6,755 bases of DNA, taken from assembly GCA_027057985.1 (NCBI GenBank), contig JALUTJ010000021.1:1-6755 (forward strand). Direction: 5' to 3'. Every line of letters starts with the position of its first letter. Position 1 is the first letter of the stretch. A model generated the notes under the pieces. The model worked only from the letters and a program-made list of their open reading frames with translations, was not told the origin of the DNA and did no database searches. Origin of the DNA: Chromatiales bacterium. Lineage in GTDB: Bacteria; Pseudomonadota; Gammaproteobacteria; UBA6429; Thiohalophilaceae. Positions 1 to 6,202 of this stretch are shown here, piece after piece. Made by a program: the position numbers and the translations under genes.

Positions 1-251
1 GACTGGAAGTGGCAAAAATTAAATACGAGGAAGCCGAGGCAGTAATGAATTATACCGAGTTGTCACTGGATAAAAACCGGGCTCTATATGAACTGGAAGT
101 AAAATCTGATCTGGGTGATTCCATGGTTCGCTACTCTGAAGCAGAACGTAATCTGGTGAAAATCGGTTTTGATATTAGTATGGCGTGGGCCACGCTGGAT
201 GCCTTGACTGGCAGGTTACTGGATAAAAATAAAACTACGAAAAACAAATAA
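1..251 (+). CDS. TolC-family outer-membrane channel protein, C-terminal fragment
   Basis: This is the 3' end of a gene that begins left of the window; the first complete codon is at position 3 and the stop is TAA at 249-251. About 82 residues are visible. They are helix-forming and charged, with regular hydrophobic spacing, and end in a segment reading ISMAWATLDALTGRLL followed by a short Lys/Asn/Thr tail. A long amphipathic helix that ends in an 'A-L-x-x-L-T-G' block is typical of the C-terminal repeat of TolC/OEP outer-membrane efflux channels, which form trimeric tunnels from the outer membrane into the periplasm. The next gene, 14 bp downstream on the same strand, encodes a periplasmic adaptor, the usual partner of such channels, and this strengthens the call. 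A GTG at position 9 could be read as a start, but the frame is open to the window edge and the protein is clearly truncated. The substrate is unknown. Confidence 0.72.
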   Translation, partial: LEVAKIKYEEAEAVMNYTELSLDKNRALYELEVKSDLGDSMVRYSEAERNLVKIGFDISMAWATLDALTGRLLDKNKTTKNK

Positions 252-265
252 ACAGGTAAGTAGTT

Positions 266-1027
266 ATGACAATCAATCTGAAAATAAAAACAGTATTACT
301 TGTTTTACTTTCTACTGTTATCAGCTCCGTGAGTGCGGCTCAATCCGATGCAATTTTATCCTGGGTTAAACGGGTTGAACTCTCTACTCCGGTAAGCGGC
401 GTAGTACAGAAAGTCTTTGCCGAGCCTGGTAAGATCGTCGCTCGTGGTGATGTACTGGTTCAGCTGGATCCCAGAATTTTTCGAGCTGAATATAAACTGG
501 CAAAAGCAAAACTGGATAATACCCGGGCAGTGAAAGAAGAGGCAAAGCGAGAACTGGATCGGCAGCAGGATATGTATGATAGAACTATGTTATCGGATCA
601 TGATCTACAGGTAGCAAAAAATAATTTTATTGCGGCCGAGGCACAATACCATCAGGCCAGAGCGGCGCTGGTTAAAGCAAAGGTCAACCTCGAGTATAGT
701 GCGATTCGCGCTCCATTTAATGCACTGGTTATCAGTAGCCGTGCGGTCAAAGGCCAGGTGGTTGCATCAAGCATGGCTCCACCGGTACTGGTAACAGTGG
801 CAAAGGCAAACCGTATGCAGGCTCGTTTACTGGTCAATGAAAGTGAGTTAAGTCATTATTCCCCGGGACAGGCGGCAAAGGTGACTGTGACGGGAGAAAC
901 CTTTACTGGAAAGATCAGCATGATTTCTCTTGAACCACTGCAGAGTGGAAAGTATGCCGTGGATGTGGTTTTCGATAGTCGTGACAGAATCCTGCGTGCA
1001 GGGCAAAAGGCACAGATTGAATTTTAA
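266..1027 (+). CDS. HlyD/RND-type periplasmic adaptor (membrane fusion protein), compact form
   Basis: This 253-aa secreted protein probably links an inner-membrane transporter to the TolC-like channel encoded just upstream. Residues 1-24 form a Sec signal peptide: Lys residues, a hydrophobic core LLVLLSTVISSV, then an SA-A cleavage site. No lipobox cysteine is present, so the mature protein should be soluble in the periplasm. Residues about 37-69 are the first half of the lipoyl/barrel-sandwich domain (STPVSGVVQKV, GDVLVQLDP). Residues about 72-142 are an alpha-helical hairpin rich in Ala, Lys and Glu. Residues about 143-168 are the second lipoyl half (YSAIRAPFNALV, then VKGQVV), and about 175-253 form a beta-barrel. 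The chain stops after that barrel, so it is shorter than the roughly 350-400 aa common for RND adaptors, and the membrane-proximal domain seems absent. The start has AGGT at 254-257 upstream. No transporter gene follows; it may lie left of the window. The family is confident, the cargo unknown. Confidence 0.85.
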   Translation: MTINLKIKTVLLVLLSTVISSVSAAQSDAILSWVKRVELSTPVSGVVQKVFAEPGKIVARGDVLVQLDPRIFRAEYKLAKAKLDNTRAVKEEAKRELDRQQDMYDRTMLSDHDLQVAKNNFIAAEAQYHQARAALVKAKVNLEYSAIRAPFNALVISSRAVKGQVVASSMAPPVLVTVAKANRMQARLLVNESELSHYSPGQAAKVTVTGETFTGKISMISLEPLQSGKYAVDVVFDSRDRILRAGQKAQIEF

Positions 1028-1061
1028 TACAGTGTCAGCTATTTGTAGCAATCAGATAATT

Positions 1062-1661
1062 TTAGTGTTTATACCAGCGTTCTGATAAGCGCTTATAGAT
1101 CTTGTTGGTATAGCGATAGCTACCCAGGCTGCCATTGTAGCGAGCAAGTGCCCGGGTCAGGTCACCTTTTTCCTTGTCGAGATAATATTTCAGAATGGTG
1201 CAGCCCATACGCAGGTTGGTACGGATATTAAACAGGCTGTCACGTGGACGACCAATTTCCTTTAGCCAGAAGGGCATGACCTGCATCAGTCCCTGTGCGC
1301 CAGCAGATGAAATAGCAAAGCGGTCAAAATTACTTTCGACATCGATAACGGCAAGCACAAGTTCAGGATGCAGTTTGGCCTTACTGGCTTCCTGGTGAAT
1401 CTGGCGTAAAAGGTCAAGACGTTTTGCCGGGTCACTGATCCTGTCTTTAAGCCGGTTGGACATATCGACAAGCCAGACCTCGGCATCATAACGATCTTTA
1501 AAGCTGCTGCTTTCATTGATGGCTTTTTTTAACAGCTGGCGTAATTCAGGATCCGCTTTGCGCAGGGCAACTTCCTGTTCCGCTGCCATAATGGCAGTAC
1601 TGCCGGGGACAAGCCCCAGCAGGATTAAAAAGAACAGGATGCGTTTATTGAACCCTGGCAT
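1062..1661 (-). CDS. Small secreted lytic transglycosylase (SLT domain)
   Basis: This 199-aa protein should cleave the MurNAc-GlcNAc bond of peptidoglycan in the periplasm, leaving 1,6-anhydro-MurNAc ends. Residues 1 to about 27 are a signal peptide (Lys-Arg, then [11 protein letters not shown], with a likely cut near MAA-EQ). There is no cysteine at the cleavage site, so it is not an obvious lipoprotein. Residues about 95-195 form the SLT/lysozyme-like domain: catalytic Glu109 in VIDVESNFD, then [13 protein letters not shown] (GLMQ at 124-127), then ALARYNG with Tyr175 and Asn176. All three family motifs are therefore present. The region between signal and domain is helical and charged, with no recognised LysM or other wall-binding domain. 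The start at 1661 was chosen because it directly precedes the signal peptide and has AGGAA upstream at 1673-1677. An in-frame ATG at 1772 would put unrelated residues ahead of the signal. The gene overlaps the 3' end of proS by 17 bp, which suggests co-transcription. Confidence 0.88.
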   Translation of the reverse strand: MPGFNKRILFFLILLGLVPGSTAIMAAEQEVALRKADPELRQLLKKAINESSSFKDRYDAEVWLVDMSNRLKDRISDPAKRLDLLRQIHQEASKAKLHPELVLAVIDVESNFDRFAISSAGAQGLMQVMPFWLKEIGRPRDSLFNIRTNLRMGCTILKYYLDKEKGDLTRALARYNGSLGSYRYTNKIYKRLSERWYKH

Positions 1662-3375
1662 CTGCAAGTTTGTTCCTGATAAAGCTGACAATTTCATCAA
1701 CCGGCACATCGGTGTTCTCACTGTCACGGCGACCCCGGTATTCCAGCATACCTTTATCCAGACCGCGTTCACCGATAACGATGCGATGGGGAATACCGAT
1801 CAGTTCCATATCGGCAAACATCATTCCAGCGCGTCCCTTGCGATCATCAAACAGAACATCGATACCGGCGTCGCGCAAATCCTGGTAGAGTTTTTCTGCG
1901 ACCGGTTGCAGGGTATCAGACTTGTGCATATTCATGGGAATAATCACCACCTCGAAGGGAGCAATCGATTCAGGCCAGATAATACCTTTGTCATCATGGT
2001 TCTGTTCAATTGCAGCTGCGACCACGCGGGAGACACCGATGCCATAACAGCCCATCTTCATGATGGTGGCCTTTCCCTTGTCATCCAGTACGGTTGCCTT
2101 TAAGGCTTCGCTGTACTTTGTGCCAAGCTGGAAAATATGACCGACCTCGATACCGCGCTTGATAGAGAGCGTGCCCTTGCCATCCGGGCTGGGGTCACCG
2201 GCAACTACGTTACGAATATCCGCAACTTCAGGCAGGGCTACATCCCGCTCCCAGTTAATACCGAAGTAATGTTTTCCGTCACTGTTGGCACCGGCCGCAA
2301 AATCACTCATTACGGCAACACTGCGATCAGCAATACAGGGAATACCCAGCTTGACCGGCCCGAGTGAACCGGGCAGGGCGCCAATGGCCTGTTTGATTTC
2401 ATCATCACTGGCAAAGGTCAAAGGAGAGGCAACCAGGGGCAGTTTTGCTGCCTTGACTTCATTAAGCTCATGATCACCGCGTACCAGTAGCGCAACCAGG
2501 CGATGTTCACTGTCTTCACTGGCATGAACCACCAGGGTCTTGACCGTGTGTTTAATATCGATATCGAACTGTTCAACCAGTTCACTGATGGTTTTAGCGT
2601 TCGGGGTATCGACCAGGGTCATTTCCTGTTGTGGAGCATCCCGCTCTGTTTTCTCGGCAATGGCCTCGGCCAGCTCCACGTTCGCGGCATAGTCACTGTC
2701 GGAACTGAAAGCAATATCATCTTCACCGGAATCAGCCAGCACATGAAATTCATGCGAGGCATTACCACCAATTGAGCCGGTATCGGCCTGTACCGGACGA
2801 TAATCGAGGCCAATGCGATCAAAAATACGGCAATAGCTTGCGTGCATCTTGTCGTAGGTATCAGTCAGGCAACTGTCATCAATATGAAAGGAATAGGCAT
2901 CTTTCATCAGAAATTCTCGTGAACGCATGACACCAAAGCGTGGACGAATTTCATCACGGAACTTGGTTTGTACCTGGTAGAAGTTGGCTGGAAGCTGTTT
3001 GTAACTGCGTAGTTCATTGCGTACCAGGTCGGTAATCACTTCTTCATGGGTGGGGCCAAAACAGAAATCCCGATTATGTCGATCATGAAAACGCAGCAGT
3101 TCCGGGCCATATTGATCCCAGCGACCGGATTCCTGCCACAGCTCGGCGGGCTGAGTGGCGGGCATCAGTACTTCCTGCGCACCGGCCTGATCCATTTCTT
3201 CACGAACAATTTTTTCTACCTTGCGTAATACCCGCAAGCCCAGTGGCAGCCAGGTATAGAGGCCGGAGGCCAGTTTGCGGATCATGCCGGCACGTAGCAT
3301 CAGTTTATGGCTGACTACCTCGGCATCGGCAGGGGATTCTTTAAGAGTAGCAATTAACAGCTTGGAAACGCGCAT
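1645..3375 (-). CDS. proS: Prolyl-tRNA synthetase, bacterial type with editing domain
   Basis: ProRS is a cytoplasmic class II aminoacyl-tRNA synthetase that charges tRNA-Pro with proline using ATP. At 576 aa it matches the long bacterial form (E. coli is 572 aa). The N-terminal catalytic part includes motif 2 at about 139-165 ([18 protein letters not shown]) and the TxE loop near THEEV (109-113). Residues about 225-400 are the INS/YbaK-like editing domain that hydrolyses Ala-tRNA-Pro. Lys279, Asp350 and His369, residues tied to editing in E. coli, are at the same numbers here. Motif 3 is [10 protein letters not shown] with Cys443 and Arg450, followed by the anticodon-binding domain (about 475-570). 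The protein looks intact and active. The ribosome binding site is weak (GAGAA about 12 nt before ATG). The neighbours are two DUF4124 genes 88 bp upstream and the transglycosylase gene overlapping its end. No confident promoter was found in the 88-bp gap, so transcription may partly come from upstream. Confidence 0.98.
   Translation of the reverse strand: MRVSKLLIATLKESPADAEVVSHKLMLRAGMIRKLASGLYTWLPLGLRVLRKVEKIVREEMDQAGAQEVLMPATQPAELWQESGRWDQYGPELLRFHDRHNRDFCFGPTHEEVITDLVRNELRSYKQLPANFYQVQTKFRDEIRPRFGVMRSREFLMKDAYSFHIDDSCLTDTYDKMHASYCRIFDRIGLDYRPVQADTGSIGGNASHEFHVLADSGEDDIAFSSDSDYAANVELAEAIAEKTERDAPQQEMTLVDTPNAKTISELVEQFDIDIKHTVKTLVVHASEDSEHRLVALLVRGDHELNEVKAAKLPLVASPLTFASDDEIKQAIGALPGSLGPVKLGIPCIADRSVAVMSDFAAGANSDGKHYFGINWERDVALPEVADIRNVVAGDPSPDGKGTLSIKRGIEVGHIFQLGTKYSEALKATVLDDKGKATIMKMGCYGIGVSRVVAAAIEQNHDDKGIIWPESIAPFEVVIIPMNMHKSDTLQPVAEKLYQDLRDAGIDVLFDDRKGRAGMMFADMELIGIPHRIVIGERGLDKGMLEYRGRRDSENTDVPVDEIVSFIRNKLADARVQ
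1673..1677 (-). promoter_or_regulatory. Ribosome binding site that sets the transglycosylase start
   Basis: On the minus strand AGGAA lies 11 nt before the ATG at 1661-1659, inside the last codons of proS. It supports the start just before the signal peptide over the longer in-frame start at 1772. Its place within proS means the gene is probably translated from the proS message. Confidence 0.55.
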
Positions 3376-3463
3376 AGGTGATTGTTCTCGTCTGGTTAAA
3401 AATCAAATGCCGATTTTATCCGTATGCTGGAGAAGGGTACAGCCTTTATAACGGATTAAGGTG

Positions 3464-3733
3464 CTAGGGAGCGGGTTTGCTGGCCGATGGCAGCAGTACA
3501 TTGGTATTTTTATGAGTTTTCAGCGTGGTATAGGGAATACCTTTAGCAGGGGGCTTATCGGTGTACTGCCACTGCCCCTTACTGTCCTTCCACTTGTATA
3601 GCGTGGTGCTATCGAGTTCTGGAATAATCTCCTGCACCGAACCGAACAGTTTTTGTTTCAGTGCCGGGTGCTGGTATAGATAGTACAGTGCCCCGGCGAG
3701 TATGGCGATAATAAACAGGATTTTGAATTTCAT
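3464..3733 (-). CDS. Small membrane-anchored DUF4124 protein
   Basis: This is an 89-aa protein of unknown function. Residues about 4-20 form one hydrophobic segment (ILFIIAILAGALYYLY) with Lys residues before it. No good signal-peptidase site follows, so it is probably an N-terminal membrane anchor with the rest in the periplasm. Residues about 44-62 carry a DUF4124 core, LYKWKDSKGQWQYTDKPP: a Trp/Tyr-rich beta hairpin ending in a KPP motif. The tail is short, polar and Pro-rich, without cysteines. The start is 6 bp after the TAG of the upstream DUF4124 gene, and no clear Shine-Dalgarno sequence precedes the ATG, so translational coupling to that gene is likely (inferred). The core aligns well with that of the neighbour (LYKW, D, G, Y, KPP shared), which suggests tandem duplication or a functional pair. 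DUF4124 is common in small proteobacterial envelope proteins, and I know of no established role. Confidence 0.8.
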   Translation of the reverse strand: MKFKILFIIAILAGALYYLYQHPALKQKLFGSVQEIIPELDSTTLYKWKDSKGQWQYTDKPPAKGIPYTTLKTHKNTNVLLPSASKPAP

Positions 3734-3739
3734 AGCATA

Positions 3740-4156
3740 CTAATTACAGAATTCCCGGATACCTTCCTGTGCTTTTTTAATTTGCCGCTCCCGTTCCTTG
3801 TCATCAATCCGGGTGAGTTCACCGGTTTTCTTGTTTAGAAAACGTTTATAGACCGTGTAATTTTTCAGGTTCTGTTTAGCTGCCTCACAGTTACGGGCAC
3901 GCACTTTCTCAATTTCGGCCTTCACTTTGGTTACTTCATTATCGGCGGCCTGTTTCTTTGGATCGGCCTTTTGCGACTGGTACAGGGGTTTTGCATCTTC
4001 CGGTGCCGGGGCAGGTGGCTTGAGACGTTTGAACTGCTTGTCCCGCGGTGGCTTCTGGGAATAATGTACATTCCCATCATCATCGACCCATTTGTATAGC
4101 CCGGCAGAGGCCATGCTGGCTAACATCATCATTATTGTCAGAAGCACTATTCGCAT
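3740..4156 (-). CDS. Secreted DUF4124 protein with charged helical tail
   Basis: This is a 138-aa protein of unknown function. Residues 1-18 are a signal peptide (MRIVLLTIMMMLASMASA, cut before GLYKW), so the mature protein starts almost exactly at the DUF4124 core: LYKWVDDDGNVHYSQKPP, residues about 20-37. After it come a Pro/Ala-rich linker (about 45-58) and a strongly charged, probably helical stretch (about 62-135) rich in Lys, Glu and Arg. Cys90 and Cys137 are the only cysteines and could form a disulfide in the periplasm (inferred). There is no lipobox. It is the first gene of the leftward group. A candidate extended -10 promoter lies about 50 bp upstream, and GGGATGA precedes the start as a weak ribosome binding site. 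The second DUF4124 gene follows after 6 bp. Similar small proteins occur widely in Gammaproteobacteria, and I cannot assign a role beyond envelope location. Confidence 0.83.
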   Translation of the reverse strand: MRIVLLTIMMMLASMASAGLYKWVDDDGNVHYSQKPPRDKQFKRLKPPAPAPEDAKPLYQSQKADPKKQAADNEVTKVKAEIEKVRARNCEAAKQNLKNYTVYKRFLNKKTGELTRIDDKERERQIKKAQEGIREFCN

Positions 4157-4202
4157 AATATTTCATCCCATAGAGGTTGTTAAATATCAATATCTTATAG
4201 CT

Positions 4203-4231
4203 AGTATCGCAGGGGAATTCGGGTTTGTAAA
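4203..4231 (-). promoter_or_regulatory. Candidate sigma-70 promoter for the DUF4124 genes
   Basis: On the minus strand, TTTACA (4231-4226; 5 of 6 to TTGACA) and GATACT (4208-4203; 4 of 6 to TATAAT) are separated by exactly 17 bp. The -10 box is preceded by TGC, giving an extended -10 (TGn). Transcription would begin near 4196, about 40 nt before the start codon at 4156. This is by eye only; a nearby TATAAG box (minus strand, just downstream) has no matching -35. Confidence 0.45.
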
Positions 4232-4234
4232 TTG

Positions 4235-4262
4235 ATTCAGGCGGCTTAATTACGGCCTGAAT
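4235..4262. repeat. Perfect 8-bp inverted repeat, possible operator
   Basis: ATTCAGGC (4235-4242) and GCCTGAAT (4255-4262) are exact reverse complements separated by 12 bp centred on TTAATTA. The arm centres are 20 bp apart, about two helical turns, which suits a dimeric regulator. No T-run follows on either strand, so it does not look like an intrinsic terminator. It lies just upstream of the candidate DUF4124 -35 box and about 130 bp before the ilvI -10 box. The operator role is inferred. Confidence 0.4.
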
Positions 4263-4320
4263 GCAGGGCTGTGAAGCAGTTTACAGTCGTGACAGGGCGA
4301 TTTTTCTGCCGAGCGGGGGC

Positions 4321-4350
4321 AACAGCTGCAAAAACAGTGCAAACAGGCAG
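4321..4350 (+). repeat. Three short AACAG-type direct repeats
   Basis: AACAG occurs at 4321-4325, 4333-4337 and 4342-4346. The copies are followed by CTGCA, TGCA and GCAG, giving imperfect units with steps of 12 and 9 bp. The block lies about 45-75 bp upstream of the TATAAT box of ilvI, where an activator could bind. The repeats are short and may be chance. Confidence 0.25.
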
Positions 4351-4368
4351 AATTTATGGCTCAACTGG

Positions 4369-4397
4369 TGCAATTCTGCTGCGAGGCTGCGTATAAT
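4369..4397 (+). promoter_or_regulatory. Candidate promoter of ilvI-ilvH with perfect -10 box
   Basis: TATAAT at 4392-4397 matches the sigma-70 -10 consensus exactly. At the 17-bp position the -35 hexamer is TGCAAT (4369-4374), a poor match, so an activator might be needed (inferred). Transcription would begin near 4404, giving a leader of about 88 nt before the GTG at 4492. A tandem GCGTTTT repeat (4401-4407, 4408-4414) covers the predicted start site. Confidence 0.55.
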
Positions 4398-4409
4398 ACG
4401 GCGTTTTGC

Positions 4410-4435
4410 GTTTTCCGGCCTGTGGTGCGGAAAAC
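4410..4435 (+). promoter_or_regulatory. Leader hairpin 1 of ilvI (antiterminator-like)
   Basis: GTTTTCCG (4410-4417) and CGGAAAAC (4428-4435) are perfect reverse complements around a 10-nt loop, just inside the predicted transcript. The 3' arm is also part of the longer fold of the next hairpin, so the two cannot form fully at once. This resembles the antiterminator/terminator layout of attenuators. The role is inferred from base pairing by eye. Confidence 0.4.
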
Positions 4436-4457
4436 CCGGCCCATTACGGGCTTTTTG
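4428..4457 (+). terminator. Leader hairpin 2 of ilvI with T5 tract (attenuator-like terminator)
   Basis: GCCC (4439-4442) pairs with GGGC (4448-4451) around ATTAC and is followed directly by TTTTT (4452-4456), like a short intrinsic terminator. An alternative longer fold pairs 4428-4438 with 4447-4457 (ten pairs including two G-U, one A/C mismatch) and uses the arm of hairpin 1. It sits between the predicted promoter and the ilvI start, and no plus-strand gene lies just upstream that it could terminate. The short G/C stem (4 bp) makes it weak alone. Confidence 0.38.
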
Positions 4458-4478
4458 TCGTGGTATTTACAAGACTCT

Positions 4479-4482
4479 GGAG
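4479..4482 (+). promoter_or_regulatory. Ribosome binding site that sets the ilvI GTG start
   Basis: GGAG ends 9 nt before the GTG at 4492-4494. It supports this GTG, where family similarity begins, over in-frame starts further upstream such as the ATG at 4261. Confidence 0.75.
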
Positions 4483-4491
4483 CTTAAAATC

Positions 4492-6201
4492 GTGGAACTC
4501 AGCGGTGACGATATAGTTACACAATTCCTTAAAGATGAGGGCGTGGAATACGTATTCGGCTACCCGGGTGGTGCCGTGCTGCATATTTACGATTCCCTTT
4601 TCCGTCAGGATGCCGTGAAACATATTCTGGTTCGGCACGAGCAGGGGGCAACTCATGCGGCCGATGGTTATGCACGCTCAACTGGAAAGCCGGGTGTGGT
4701 GCTGGTCACCTCAGGTCCAGGTGCAACCAATGCAGTCACCGGTATTGCCACGGCCTACATGGATTCTATCCCTATGGTTGTGATTACCGGCCAGGTAACC
4801 AGCGCCTTTATTGGCAGTGATGCCTTCCAGGAAGTAGATTCCGTGGGTATTACGCGCCCCTGCGTCAAGCATAATTTCCTGGTAAAAGATGTGCGCGATC
4901 TGGCGCTGACCCTGAAAAAGGCCTTTTACGTGGCGACCACCGGTCGGCCCGGCCCGGTTGTGGTTGATATTCCCAAGGATATTACCGATCCGAATATCAA
5001 GGTGCCCTACGAGTACCCGAAAAGCATCGAACTGCGTTCCTATAACCCGGTTATCGAGGTTGAGCCTTCTGAGATAGAAAAAGCCGCTGCGGCGTTGATT
5101 TCGGCAAAACGGCCAATGATTTATTCCGGGGGGGGCTCGGTGCTGGGCAATGCCTCGGCAGAGCTACGTGAGCTGACCCGCAAACTTGGTTTCCCGATTA
5201 CCCAGACTTTGATGGGACTCGGCGCCTACCCGGAACCGGATCCACTGAACCTGGGTATGCTCGGTATGCACGGTACTTACGAAGCCAATATGGCCATGCA
5301 CGACAGTGATGTGCTGCTCGCAGTGGGCGCGCGTTTTGATGATCGTGTTACCGGTGAGGTTAAGAAATTCTGTCCTGATGCCACCATTATTCATATCGAT
5401 ATCGATCCATCCTCGATTTCGAAGAATGTACATGTGGATATCGGCCTGGTTGGTGATGTGAAGACGGTACTGACTGAACTGAGCAAAACCATCGATGCCA
5501 TGGGGCAAAAGCCGGATGAAACAGCACTGAAAAACTGGTGGAAGCAGATTGAAGAATGGAAGGCCAAAGACTGTCTGCGTTACGATCGTAACAGTGCATT
5601 GATCAAGCCGCAGTATGTTATTGAAAAGCTCTATGAAGTCACTGGCGGTGATGCCATTATTACTTCGGATGTGGGGCAGCACCAGATGTTTGCGGCGCAG
5701 TTCTACAAGTTCGATCAGCCGCGGCGCTGGATCAATTCCGGTGGTCTTGGCACCATGGGCTTTGGTCTGCCGGCAGCTATTGGTTGTCAGCTGGGTAACC
5801 CGGATGAAACCGTGGCCTGTGTCACCGGTGAAGCCAGTATCCAGATGTGTATCCAGGAGCTGTCTACGGCGATGCAGTATGGTACGCCATTGAAAATCGT
5901 CAACCTGAACAACCGTTACATGGGCATGGTGCGGCAGTGGCAGGAATTCTTCTATGAAAGCCGCTACTCACAGTCCTATGTTGATGCACTGCCAGACTTC
6001 ATGAAGCTGGCGGAAGCCTATGGTCATGTTGGGATGCGTATTGAAAAACCGGAAGATGTGGAAGATGCACTGAAAGAAGCTTTTGCCATGAAAGATCGAC
6101 TGGTATTCATGGACTTCATTACTGACCAGAAAGAAAATGTATACCCCATGATCGCTGCTGGCAAAGGGCATCATGAAATGCATGAAAGAGAGTTAGCATA
6201 A
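4492..6201 (+). CDS. ilvI: Acetolactate (acetohydroxyacid) synthase large, catalytic subunit
   Basis: This ThDP-, Mg- and FAD-dependent cytoplasmic enzyme joins pyruvate-derived hydroxyethyl to pyruvate or 2-ketobutyrate, the first common step to Val, Leu and Ile. The 569 aa match IlvI-type subunits (E. coli about 574). The N-terminal ThDP domain holds catalytic Glu50 in RHEQGA, plus TSGPGATNA and SDAFQE (109-114). The central FAD-type domain includes the YSGGGS turn and ARFDDRVTG (280-288). The C-terminal ThDP domain has SDVGQHQMF, then G446-E-A-S-IQM and LNN (472-474), then MVRQWQ. The Mg/ThDP motif is thus GEAS rather than GDGS, with Glu447 where E. coli has Asp. The GTG start at 4492 was chosen for its GGAG at 4479-4482 and because similarity begins at VELSGDDIV. 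ilvH follows after 1 bp. A G8 run (5128-5135) lies in the GGG codons of the central domain. Some annotations would name this gene ilvB. Confidence 0.97.
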   Translation: MELSGDDIVTQFLKDEGVEYVFGYPGGAVLHIYDSLFRQDAVKHILVRHEQGATHAADGYARSTGKPGVVLVTSGPGATNAVTGIATAYMDSIPMVVITGQVTSAFIGSDAFQEVDSVGITRPCVKHNFLVKDVRDLALTLKKAFYVATTGRPGPVVVDIPKDITDPNIKVPYEYPKSIELRSYNPVIEVEPSEIEKAAAALISAKRPMIYSGGGSVLGNASAELRELTRKLGFPITQTLMGLGAYPEPDPLNLGMLGMHGTYEANMAMHDSDVLLAVGARFDDRVTGEVKKFCPDATIIHIDIDPSSISKNVHVDIGLVGDVKTVLTELSKTIDAMGQKPDETALKNWWKQIEEWKAKDCLRYDRNSALIKPQYVIEKLYEVTGGDAIITSDVGQHQMFAAQFYKFDQPRRWINSGGLGTMGFGLPAAIGCQLGNPDETVACVTGEASIQMCIQELSTAMQYGTPLKIVNLNNRYMGMVRQWQEFFYESRYSQSYVDALPDFMKLAEAYGHVGMRIEKPEDVEDALKEAFAMKDRLVFMDFITDQKENVYPMIAAGKGHHEMHERELA

Positions 6202-6202
6202 A

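Noticed and set aside
1028..1061. Small hairpin GCTA-TTTG-TAGC (1038-1049) as a shared terminator between the convergent genes
   Set aside because: The stem is only 4 bp, is A/T-containing, and has no adjacent T-run on either strand, so it is too weak to call.
1662..1772. Longer start for the transglycosylase inside proS
   Set aside because: It would add 37 residues of out-of-frame proS sequence in front of a clear signal peptide; the ATG at 1661 has its own ribosome binding site.
1516..2103. 195-codon open frame on the plus strand, opposite proS and the transglycosylase gene
   Set aside because: It is antisense to two well-supported genes, and its translation shows no recognisable domain or signal.
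3376..3463. Promoter for proS in the 88-bp gap (TATAAA or TAAAAT boxes on the minus strand)
   Set aside because: No -35 box with a fair match lies at proper spacing; I could not choose between a weak promoter here and read-through from the DUF4124 genes.
4422..4487. Possible 21-codon leader peptide (GTG start) overlapping the hairpins
   Set aside because: It has no good ribosome binding site, and its few Val, Ile and Leu codons are scattered rather than clustered as in classical ilv leader peptides.
4261..4491. In-frame upstream extension of ilvI to an ATG at 4261 (77 extra residues)
   Set aside because: The extra residues match no part of the family, the stretch contains the TATAAT box and hairpins, and GGAG sits correctly before the GTG at 4492.
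5164..5682. 172-codon open frame on the minus strand, opposite ilvI
   Set aside because: It lies wholly antisense to conserved acetolactate synthase codons, with no ribosome binding site or domain seen.
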